This document shows positions 1 to 8,536 of a stretch of 64,000 bases of DNA, in pieces. The stretch's first letter is position 1; every line of letters begins with the position of its first letter. The notes beneath the pieces were generated by a model. The model saw only the letters and a list, made by a program, of their open reading frames with translations. It was not told where the DNA came from and made no database searches. The DNA comes from Naumovozyma dairenensis CBS 421 (lineage: Eukaryota; Ascomycota; Saccharomycetes; Saccharomycetales; Saccharomycetaceae), in assembly GCF_000227115.2 (NCBI RefSeq), contig NC_016485.2, positions 1,154,025 through 1,218,024 of the forward strand, read 5' to 3'. A program made the translations under genes and the position numbers.

Positions 1-675
1 ATTGCAAACTTTGTTCCATACAAGGACGCAATTATATCAGTTTTAGCTACCATTGAGAATCTTCTAGTTTCCAAACCATGGATCTTCTCTCAATATTGTA
101 TAGAACAACTTTTCCCATTAAGCATTTCTTTACTTGCGCACACCACAGCAGTTGAAACCACAGATAAGAATGATGCTCTTTTTACCGCAACACTAAAAGT
201 ATTGTCTACAGTCTTATTTGTTCATCGCGTCAAATTAACTCAACGTCATCATTTAGTCATATCTACTTTATGTCAATATCTAGAGATTATATCATGCTCC
301 CAAGATTTGGAACTTTCTGCAGAATCCGCCAAATTACTATCAAGATTTATAACAAATTTCTGTGAACCATCTTCAACATCTATAAGTCAAAACAATGATG
401 GTAAAGATAAATTAACCTCCAAAATAAATGTGATTAAACAATCGTTGAGGAAACATATGCCGATCGTTCTAATAAAGTACATATATCTATCCATTGGTTC
501 ACCATTCGAAGATTCTATAAGAAAAGAGTTAATACAATCGATTTTTTCAATTTTTAATCTACTATCACCTGTTGAGTTAAATTTAGTCAACGCTATGTTG
601 GATAATGCAGGTAATCAATTCTTCAAGACGTTATATGCTGATTATAAGAAGAAGGGTAAGTGGACAGAGAATTAA
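1..675 (+). CDS. URB2: URB2, 3' part (ribosome biogenesis)
   Basis: The reading frame is open from the first base of the window, so this is the C-terminal 224 codons of a gene that starts upstream. The ATG-less stretch before base 202 belongs to the same protein. I identify it as Urb2, the nucleolar 60S-subunit biogenesis protein. The ground is gene order: in S. cerevisiae YJR041C (URB2) is the convergent neighbour of YJR040W (GEF1), exactly as here. The visible part is helical, with hydrophobic and Ser/Asn-rich stretches and no catalytic motif. It ends in a basic YADYKKKGK tail. Family identity rests mainly on synteny and would need an alignment of the whole gene. Confidence 0.75.
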   Translation: MANFVPYKDAIISVLATIENLLVSKPWIFSQYCIEQLFPLSISLLAHTTAVETTDKNDALFTATLKVLSTVLFVHRVKLTQRHHLVISTLCQYLEIISCSQDLELSAESAKLLSRFITNFCEPSSTSISQNNDGKDKLTSKINVIKQSLRKHMPIVLIKYIYLSIGSPFEDSIRKELIQSIFSIFNLLSPVELNLVNAMLDNAGNQFFKTLYADYKKKGKWTEN

Positions 676-1005
676 GATAAAAGCAAATTTACCAAACTGT
701 TAGGTAGGTGATGTATATACTATACTATTTTATCTAGGTACACCTATGCCTACTATTTCATAATTTTTACTTGCCCCAAACGTTGGAAATCAATATCTAT
801 TGACTGATTCCTGTTCCTGCTCTTCTCAGTCGAAGAAACAGCTGGTAACCAAGACTGTATATGAAATTTATATAAATGTTGCCATCGCATAAATTTAAGA
901 GTGTTACATAATTGTTTTATTGTCTTCTTTTATATATAATCTATAGAATTTTTATCAAAACGTTCTGCACCGTCTGAGACCCATACAATATCAAATATAT
1001 TTCGA
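676..1005. other. Convergent intergenic region URB2/GEF1
   Basis: This 330-base stretch holds the two 3' ends. It is AT-rich with TATATA-type 3'-processing-like sequences (about 720 and 930-945). I see no gene or repeat in it. Confidence 0.6.
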
Positions 1006-3426
1006 TTATATCTTGGAGACTCTTTTGATAATAGGTTCCAACATTGACCAAAATATTTGATTCAACTTTTCGTTGTAAGTATATTTAGGTGCAATCACTT
1101 CGCAAGCTTTTGTTCTTTCAAACTTCAAAATATCTTTCCCAGTAACTAAACCTTGTAATATTCCGTCCTTTTCGACGATTATTGTCTTACATCCCATTTG
1201 TTTGAACATAGTAAACAATAATGAGGTAGGAACAGTTGGTTTCACAGTTATTGGTGAGGTATTTACAATATCTTTGAAGCATATATTATGAGTAATTTGA
1301 GTATTTGAAGAATTATGCAAACTTTCTTCCGACGAAGCGGTAAAGCTAATTAGTATCTTATGGGCATTAGCACTACTTATATCTTGAGCTAACAATTTTG
1401 CCGTTAGATGCTTTCTCAGGACATAGCCAACGCATCGTTGGTCTGCCTCAAGTTCGTCACCGTCTTTAATAATTGGGAAGCCCTTTACATTTTTTTTATC
1501 ATTAGAATCATAAAGTATAGCTTCCAATTCGGATACATATGTTGTTTCCTTTAATGTAATCAGTTGAGAGGACATAACATCTTCTGCAGTATAGTCATCC
1601 ATAAATTCTTCTTCTTCCCATAACTTTTCGTACAAGGGGAATCCATTAACGAAAACCATTTGATCTGCAATACCAGCGACACCCGTATTCGATAAAATTA
1701 TTCTCACAATAGCCACGACAATCATAGTTGGGATAATGTAAATAAATGCCCCAGTCAATTCAAACATAATAACAACAACAGTCAATGTTAAATTGGTTAT
1801 ACCACATAAGGTCGCTGTTGCTCCTAAAAAGGCGTATGTTCCTGGGGTAATTGCACCTGTTCCGGTAAAAAAACGTTCTACTATCAAACTCAAAGCACGT
1901 CCAAAAGTGGCACCGACCGCCATCGATGGAACGAAAATTCCTGCCGGTACTTTGGCACCATATGATATTATAACCAAAAGAGATCTTATTAAGGTTGCTG
2001 CCAACAATGAGAGAAGAACTTGCAAGAAGCTCATTACGTGAGTATTCTCATCTAGTTGACATAATCTATGACCAAAAACCGAACTATTTTCATTATCCGA
2101 GTTTTCCAAACATTCATGGAATAAAATACCCATACTTTCTGTCATATCTAATTTCAAAAATTCATTAAAGTAAGAAATAAAAGAGGTAAGTAGAGCTAAT
2201 ATAATGACTTCTTGCATTGGCCATCTTGACAAATATTTTCTTCTAAAATTAACGTAACTGATATTCCAGCTGCTAACGAATTTACCATAAAGACCACCGA
2301 ATATACCTAGAATAATGAAAACTGGTATTTCATTGATTCTCCAGTCTTTATCATAGGTCACATTAAACTGAATAATCTGCCCGTTCCTGAATGGGTTTAT
2401 AATTTTCAAGGTTGTCACACCCACTAAGGCAACATAATAAGATTTCCAAAGGGTTGAAGTGTTGAATTCGGCAGCAGCAGCAATTTCTTCAATACCAAAC
2501 AAGACACCACCAATGGGTGCTCCGAAGGCCACTGCTACACCTGCACCACTCGCTGCGGTTAAATACTCGAATTGTGTAGAATACGTTAATGAATCCTTGA
2601 GAAGCCACCTTGTTATTATATATCCACAACACGTAGCATAATGGACTGATGGACCTTCTTTACCTATACTTAAACCAGCTGAAATAGCTAAGGGAAGCGC
2701 TATACTTTTCACAATCAGAGTCACCCCATTTAAGAAATCAGATCTGTATTCAAATCCTGAAACCCAAACTTTTATTTCGGTGATACCTGAGCCAGTTGCC
2801 ATGGGCGCTAAATATGTGACCATTAGAGTACTCATTGTTGCAAAAGTAACAGAGAGTCCGATGAAAATAATAAATGGAGATATTAATCCGGTTCTCTCCA
2901 CCCATAATCCTTGATCTATACATTCATACTCTTCTCTTTTTGAAAGAATATAGTTTCGTTTTGAAGACAATTCGTTCCGCATATTCCCGCTGGTGATTTC
3001 ACTACAACAGAATGATTTATTTAGTAAGAAGTTCCTGGAACAATGTCCAGTTTTCCAATTAACTAATGTCTCAGTGAATATTTGGATAAATCCAGCTATA
3101 CACCCTATAGTAATAGCAATACAGGTTAAAGTGATAAACATTTTCCCTTTTTCCCATAGTAATTTTTTATACCTTCCAGTTAGAAATTTCCGATCATTAT
3201 TTGTAATATCGAAATTGGTAGTGACTGTATTATCTGACATTCGATCTATAGTGTTGAATTGATCAAAATTCTGGGTTTCTGCGACGTTAGGGAAACGATT
3301 ATGTAATGTATTTGATGACTCTGACCCACTATCATTATTGTCAGCTACACCGCTACCAATACTCCTTCGTTGTATGAAATCGTTACTGTTATCATCATCG
3401 CTAATGGGTGCGTATTTCTGGGCCAT
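1006..3426 (-). CDS. GEF1: GEF1, CLC-family chloride/proton transporter
   Basis: An 806-residue CLC protein, close to the 779 residues of S. cerevisiae Gef1. Gef1 acts in Golgi, endosomal and vacuolar membranes and supports cation homeostasis by supplying counter-ion. CLC signatures are in order: GSGITE (about 212-217), GKEGPSVH with the gating glutamate at 257, and PAGIFVPSM (the GxFxP chloride-site motif). Many hydrophobic segments lie between residues 95 and 600. Two CBS-type domains follow, from about residue 620 to the end. The first 80 residues are hydrophilic and Ser/Asn-rich. It is convergent with URB2 and divergent from SNU13. The first Met is used because it starts the long frame and matches the family length. 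Confidence 0.95.
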   Translation of the reverse strand: MAQKYAPISDDDNSNDFIQRRSIGSGVADNNDSGSESSNTLHNRFPNVAETQNFDQFNTIDRMSDNTVTTNFDITNNDRKFLTGRYKKLLWEKGKMFITLTCIAITIGCIAGFIQIFTETLVNWKTGHCSRNFLLNKSFCCSEITSGNMRNELSSKRNYILSKREEYECIDQGLWVERTGLISPFIIFIGLSVTFATMSTLMVTYLAPMATGSGITEIKVWVSGFEYRSDFLNGVTLIVKSIALPLAISAGLSIGKEGPSVHYATCCGYIITRWLLKDSLTYSTQFEYLTAASGAGVAVAFGAPIGGVLFGIEEIAAAAEFNTSTLWKSYYVALVGVTTLKIINPFRNGQIIQFNVTYDKDWRINEIPVFIILGIFGGLYGKFVSSWNISYVNFRRKYLSRWPMQEVIILALLTSFISYFNEFLKLDMTESMGILFHECLENSDNENSSVFGHRLCQLDENTHVMSFLQVLLSLLAATLIRSLLVIISYGAKVPAGIFVPSMAVGATFGRALSLIVERFFTGTGAITPGTYAFLGATATLCGITNLTLTVVVIMFELTGAFIYIIPTMIVVAIVRIILSNTGVAGIADQMVFVNGFPLYEKLWEEEEFMDDYTAEDVMSSQLITLKETTYVSELEAILYDSNDKKNVKGFPIIKDGDELEADQRCVGYVLRKHLTAKLLAQDISSANAHKILISFTASSEESLHNSSNTQITHNICFKDIVNTSPITVKPTVPTSLLFTMFKQMGCKTIIVEKDGILQGLVTGKDILKFERTKACEVIAPKYTYNEKLNQIFWSMLEPIIKRVSKI

Positions 3427-4096
3427 CTTGTACTACGTATGCCCACTAGTGTATCTGAACCAGCTTGTTAATCAAAAACAGTGGATTATCGCAATAAAAG
3501 GACAAAAAAGTAGGCCTTCAAAAAGCAAAATAAATCTAACGATCAAACACGATAAATACCAATGTTAGCTTCTTATTCTATGTACTCTAAATTGCAAGGT
3601 TATATTCCTCTTCCCTAATTACCTTTATTTTGCATAGATATACAAACTATTAATGAGTTATTGTGATACACGTATTACATTTGGTGCATTAGTATGAAGG
3701 CACTGGAAAAGTATCTGTGGTTATGCCCACGGGTAGTATTCCTGTCTTGTTTCAACCCTGAACCCTATAATCTAAACATGACTATAGCCCTAATAATGCA
3801 AGTTGAAATCATTTCCAACTTGTTAGGGGTAATCTTTTTTTTCCGTTCAAAACGATGTGAAAAATTTTTGTTTTCGAGAAAACACTATCTGAAAAAATTA
3901 TAGAAAACTATCATAGGCGATGAGCCTATTTAATCTCTTATTCTAATCGTCAATAAGAGAAATTTTAAAAATTTAGTGTTTGCTTTCAAGATTACTTTTT
4001 AATATCACCATTCAAGCGAGCTATCTATCTACTGATAATATACCACCTTTGCAAGGAACTTGAAATCAACTAAAACGAACAACTAAAAAAAATAAA
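3427..4096. promoter_or_regulatory. GEF1/SNU13 divergent promoter with RRPE and PAC motifs
   Basis: On the plus strand an RRPE-type element (TGAAAAATTTTT, 3858-3869) and a PAC element (GCGATGAGC, 3917-3925) lie 230 and 175 bases upstream of the SNU13 ATG. This RRPE-PAC pair is the standard signature of yeast ribosome-biogenesis promoters, where Stb3 binds RRPE and Dot6/Tod6 bind PAC. That fits SNU13, whose product is part of box C/D snoRNPs. The 5' leader just before the ATG is A-rich. A 69-codon frame at 3694-3903 looks accidental. Confidence 0.65.
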
Positions 4097-4477
4097 ATGT
4101 CTGCTCCAAACCCAAAGGCCTTCCCATTAGCCGATGCTGCTTTAACTCAACAAATCTTGGACGTTGTTCAATCTGCTGCCAACTTGAGACAATTGAAGAA
4201 GGGTGCCAATGAAGCCACTAAGACTTTGAACCGTGGTATCTCTGAATTCATTATTATGGCCGCGGATTGTGAACCAATCGAAATCTTATTACATTTACCA
4301 TTGTTGTGTGAAGATAAGAACGTCGCATATGTTTTCGTCCCATCTAGAGTTGCTTTAGGTAGAGCTTGTGGTGTTTCTAGACCAGTTATTGCTGCTTCTA
4401 TTACCACCAATGATGCTTCCGCCATCAAGACCCAAATTTACGCCGTCAAGGATAAGATTGAAACTTTGTTGATTTAA
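4097..4477 (+). CDS. SNU13: SNU13, 15.5K RNA-binding protein of U4/U6.U5 and box C/D snoRNPs
   Basis: A 126-residue protein with the L7Ae/Nhp2/15.5K fold, the same length as S. cerevisiae Snu13 (YEL026W). It binds kink-turns in U4 snRNA and in box C/D snoRNAs, serving both splicing and rRNA processing. Visible family features are [12 protein letters not shown], the RNA-contact region near residues 35-47, then [20 protein letters not shown] and [13 protein letters not shown]. Codon choice is of the highly expressed type (GGT, GCC, TTG, AAG). The promoter carries RRPE and PAC motifs. In S. cerevisiae this gene is on chromosome V; here it is beside GEF1, a chromosome X gene. Confidence 0.98.
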   Translation: MSAPNPKAFPLADAALTQQILDVVQSAANLRQLKKGANEATKTLNRGISEFIIMAADCEPIEILLHLPLLCEDKNVAYVFVPSRVALGRACGVSRPVIAASITTNDASAIKTQIYAVKDKIETLLI

Positions 4478-4667
4478 GCTTAATAAAGATCAATAACATC
4501 TGGCGCTTTTTTGTATTATTATATTCATATAACTATATCATATCCCCTTTTGTATAATTAGATAGTTTAAGTTACTATTTCAAAAATAATACATTTTCAA
4601 GATTCGTAGATTTTTTATGATGAATATATTTTCATAGCATATTATTGTCTCTGTATAGTCTATGTAT

Positions 4668-7600
4668 TTATTTCTTTCGGCAAGCAGATAGTAGTCTATC
4701 ATCGATAAATGTTAGATCTAAATCAGCAGTACCTTCATCATCTTTATTCAATAAGCCAATGTATTTATATTGTTCAACCATTTTCTTTTCTCTATTTTTT
4801 AGTTCGAACTTCTGTTCACTTAACATACCTTCATCAGTGACACTCCCCAATATATAACTACCACTATCTTGAGTAGTGATCATGAAATAGTTATCTAACT
4901 TTGGTCTTTGGATGAGCCCTTGGTTTTTCCTCGGAGTTATTCTCAATGATTCTAATTGGATTATTGGCATCGGAAGTAAAATTTCTATATAAGAGTATGC
5001 GTTCTCTCCTTCTTCTTCTGCTTCTTCTTCTTCAGGGTATGGATTATTTGAACGATAATATAACTGTAATTCCTTACCATTCACACAAACTGCAAACACC
5101 ACCATATCTGACGTCTCTACCATTGCCACCGCAAAGATCATATCATGGGTTTGTATGTTTTTTAATAGACTTAATTCTTTGGAACTTAAAACGGGGGAAA
5201 TTTGTATCCTCAAAGGTCCCTTGTGGTCGTTCTCTTCAATGGTTAGTTTCAATTGCTGGATCCCTTTGAATATATTTAATACTAACAATGTGTCTTCCTC
5301 TACTACTGTTTTCCTTTTCTTTGTTTTAATATTTTTAATATCTTTATGATAAACTAAAGTAATGGGTGGTAACGTCATTTCCAGAATGGGCCCTCCTATT
5401 TCAAATTTATTAGAAACTAACTCGATGAGGAAAATGTTCTCTTTTAACAGATAATCAATTTGATAAAATTCCAAACATTCTCCACCAATTAAAATAGATC
5501 TATTGTAATAGTTAAGTAACCGATCAATTCGCCGCCTTGTGTTGACCCCATAATGGAATTGTAAATCCCCTGTCATCTCATCCAAAGAAAACAACAAAAG
5601 GTTGGGAGATGAGTCTTCTTGATCCGTGGCTGAATAATCTAGAGATATCATCAGTAATTTATCAAAAGCGACTTGCTTCGCAAAGTCTATTCTTTCGTTA
5701 GTAAACGTCATAAACTGACCAGATTTATCCTCTTTGAAAGTGATCGCTGTTAGATCAGATATGATTGTTCCTGGATATTTTAATGGAAGATCCATATACT
5801 TTATTGGAATATCTAAATTGTTTGTGTCAAAAATACATAAATCTGATAAATTTGCCCTGCTGAGGTGACCGTCGTCAGGTTTACTGTATCTTTGACAAAT
5901 CCCTATTGTATACCTTGACGAGCATGATAATGTGACGAATTTTGTAATGATCGTAGACGGTAATATCATGCTTCTTTTCAAGGAAGTGACTTCGTTATCC
6001 ACAGTAACATCATACAGAGAGTTATTTTCATTAAGGAGGATAAATGAAGAAGAGTTTCTCTTGGCAAGCTTATGAATGAAAAATGGTAACTCGATTATAT
6101 TCATCAATATTTCAGATGATGATATTTTCAATCGGAATGCATTGTCTATCGAATACACGACCAAATTGCTCTCACCAAGGTAACAAAATTTTAATCTCTT
6201 GTTATCTAGCTTGCACACATCTAACATAGCGTTGTTCTTTGGATTAAAAACAAGTATGCGCCCATCGATATCAGCTACAAAAAGATATTCAGTATCAACG
6301 TCACTGTAGAAGAATATATCAGATATCGTAACATTTAGTTCCTTCTTCAAATTTTTTGGCGCCCTCGTAATTTTCATATCTTCAACCAACAGGAGTTTAT
6401 TCTCAAAAGATATAATGCTGACCTTTGACCCATCTTTTCTCTTAGTACATCCCAAAAGATATCGAACTAATAAATTATCTTTAAAGTTAGGTATCTTCAC
6501 CCTCTCTGTTTCATCATTCCACGAAATATGTCCATCTTTCGTTATAGAGCAAAAATTGCCCTCATCATTAATAGTTGGAACCGAGCATACAATTTGATGA
6601 TCTCTTACCATTTCCCCATTATAGGTTACTTGTATCGTATTTGATTGCTTCTCGATCAACTCGTTATTACAAAAGAGATCATCGTCTTCTTCTGTTATCC
6701 ACCATATATCACCACTTTTACTGTACCAAAAGTTTCTAATGCTAGTTTGTAAATCATAGATGAAAGTTTTTTCCGTTAATATACCATCAAAATATGTGGT
6801 GATAAATCCCCTATAATAACTAGGACTTGCAGTACCGGTAGACACTTTTTTAGTAATATCTTGACCAATAAAATTAGAATATATCACAGAAGAATAATCT
6901 ATCCCAGAGTGGCTATGTTGAGTCAAATCATTCACATCTATTACGAACAAATTCCCAGGAAAACAAGAAAGGAGCAGTGATGTATTAGCTAAGGAAAATA
7001 TATTTGAAAGCTGAAACGGTTCCACTGGACGTTCTTCATTCAAATTCTCCCTTTCCAGTAGCAATGGTTGTTGCTTTATTGTAAAACCTTTCCAGTGCCT
7101 TATCAATTGCTCCTCATCGAAATGGATTAGAGTAAGCTTTATTTCTATGAGACTAACGTTAGAAGATATGATCTTAAATAGTATACCACTGAAGTCTTCT
7201 ACTACAACGACTTCTTTGAAAAATGTCAAAGGATCACGACTTTCAGTGACCGACGTAGTTGTGAGATCAAGCCCCGGTCCTATGTACAACCGTGGCACGT
7301 TTATGCCATCGACGTGATGTAAAGTATAATTTGACGAGATAAAAAAGTGTGAGTTCAAAGATGTAAAAACAAACGATCCAACAAAGTCAACCACTGCTAG
7401 TGTTGCGGTCTTAGAACATATTTGGGATCTATACGACGTATTGCTTTTTAAGGAATCTGTAGCAATTTCTGTATAATTGATAATCGATGACCATTCTATA
7501 TTATACGGCCTCCTGCCTTTCTCTCCAATTACTTCAAAGAATATATTATTGGCTTCAACATCTTCCATCAGTACTGCAATCATTGTACATTCTTCCCCAT

Positions 7601-8111
7601 CTGGATTTATGTCCTTATAAGGTTGCATATTTATGATATCATGAGGAAACGTATATATCACTTTGGCAGTTGTATTTGTATGAATGAAAGAAAAGGTTTC
7701 ACGTTTGGTGGAGTAAGGTAGTTTATGAATTTTAGTACCTTCCAGATTGATGTATAAAATGTTTGTGTCTAAAGAAAAAAAGAAGAAATAATTCTTCGAA
7801 GTTGGTTTGATGCCAGTGTCAAGTAAATCTACCGTTTTAAATCGACTATCTAGGACTTCTATTGCACCTGTCTCTTTTAATAGGAATAGATATTGTGTAC
7901 TATTTGATAATTCGTGGAATAAATAAGCACCAACATTGTATCCAGTGGTCATAGTCGCATCAGAGTCCCCATAAAACTCATTTCTCTGAATATCTCTACA
8001 AACTCTGATTGACTCCCTTTGAACAATAAGCATACCTTTGTCTCCATATTGAAAACTATTTATTATAGTCTTAGGGGCGGATAATTCTGATAGGATAAAG
8101 TTTTGTTCCAT
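4668..8111 (-). CDS. Large conserved yeast protein of unknown function (YJR039W/YEL025C position)
   Basis: A 1147-residue protein without any motif I recognise. Its place fits the uncharacterised S. cerevisiae genes YJR039W (about 1121 aa, between GEF1 and HUL4) and YEL025C (about 1182 aa, next to SNU13). Orientation matches both, so gene order does not decide between them. The sequence is rich in short beta-prone stretches (for example LFVIDVNDL, YLFVADIDGRILVF, LLVLNIFKGIQQLKL), which suggests a repeated beta-propeller-like architecture as in CPSF-A/Mms1-type proteins; this is inference only. There is no signal peptide and no convincing membrane helix. An acidic PEEEEAEEEGE patch lies near the C-terminus. 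It is divergent from HUL4 and convergent with SNU13. Confidence 0.8.
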   Translation of the reverse strand: MEQNFILSELSAPKTIINSFQYGDKGMLIVQRESIRVCRDIQRNEFYGDSDATMTTGYNVGAYLFHELSNSTQYLFLLKETGAIEVLDSRFKTVDLLDTGIKPTSKNYFFFFSLDTNILYINLEGTKIHKLPYSTKRETFSFIHTNTTAKVIYTFPHDIINMQPYKDINPDGEECTMIAVLMEDVEANNIFFEVIGEKGRRPYNIEWSSIINYTEIATDSLKSNTSYRSQICSKTATLAVVDFVGSFVFTSLNSHFFISSNYTLHHVDGINVPRLYIGPGLDLTTTSVTESRDPLTFFKEVVVVEDFSGILFKIISSNVSLIEIKLTLIHFDEEQLIRHWKGFTIKQQPLLLERENLNEERPVEPFQLSNIFSLANTSLLLSCFPGNLFVIDVNDLTQHSHSGIDYSSVIYSNFIGQDITKKVSTGTASPSYYRGFITTYFDGILTEKTFIYDLQTSIRNFWYSKSGDIWWITEEDDDLFCNNELIEKQSNTIQVTYNGEMVRDHQIVCSVPTINDEGNFCSITKDGHISWNDETERVKIPNFKDNLLVRYLLGCTKRKDGSKVSIISFENKLLLVEDMKITRAPKNLKKELNVTISDIFFYSDVDTEYLFVADIDGRILVFNPKNNAMLDVCKLDNKRLKFCYLGESNLVVYSIDNAFRLKISSSEILMNIIELPFFIHKLAKRNSSSFILLNENNSLYDVTVDNEVTSLKRSMILPSTIITKFVTLSCSSRYTIGICQRYSKPDDGHLSRANLSDLCIFDTNNLDIPIKYMDLPLKYPGTIISDLTAITFKEDKSGQFMTFTNERIDFAKQVAFDKLLMISLDYSATDQEDSSPNLLLFSLDEMTGDLQFHYGVNTRRRIDRLLNYYNRSILIGGECLEFYQIDYLLKENIFLIELVSNKFEIGGPILEMTLPPITLVYHKDIKNIKTKKRKTVVEEDTLLVLNIFKGIQQLKLTIEENDHKGPLRIQISPVLSSKELSLLKNIQTHDMIFAVAMVETSDMVVFAVCVNGKELQLYYRSNNPYPEEEEAEEEGENAYSYIEILLPMPIIQLESLRITPRKNQGLIQRPKLDNYFMITTQDSGSYILGSVTDEGMLSEQKFELKNREKKMVEQYKYIGLLNKDDEGTADLDLTFIDDRLLSACRKK

Positions 8112-8536
8112 AACCGGTTTTGGTTACTAATATTAGTAAGATGTCGAAATTATCCAATAAAAGTGGAAGAAAATTAGGTCATCATGTAATCTAAACTGGA
8201 GCCACTTATGATACCAGAAATCCAGAAATCAGCATTTAATACACCTCTGTGAAACTCAATAACTGGATCAAGCTCTTAATTTATTAAAAAAATCCTTAAG
8301 ATTCACGTCAAAACCTTTAAAAATGAATTCATAGATTATACTATGCGGTGTACGAGTGTCAACATTTTGGAAATTGAGTCGACTAAATTAATCTATGTAA
8401 TCAAATCCACAAATAGTGGCATCGCAGATCCCGGTTAATTAAACAATAGTGTTGATACAAAAGATAGTATCATTATAATTGGATGCAACATCATAGTGAT
8501 AACTTGTAGCACGTGTTTGAAGGGACGCCATTAATT
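8112..8536. promoter_or_regulatory. Divergent promoter region, unknown gene / HUL4
   Basis: This 425-base AT-rich region separates two divergent starts. I see no clear factor site. In-frame GTG at 8513 lies upstream of the HUL4 ATG and is not taken as a start. Confidence 0.5.

Noticed and set aside
3694..3903. 69-codon frame in the GEF1/SNU13 promoter
   Set aside because: It overlaps the RRPE element, has no protein features, and its start lacks context.
8513..8536. GTG-initiated N-terminal extension of HUL4
   Set aside because: Yeast rarely uses GTG; the first ATG at 8537 gives a normal protein start.
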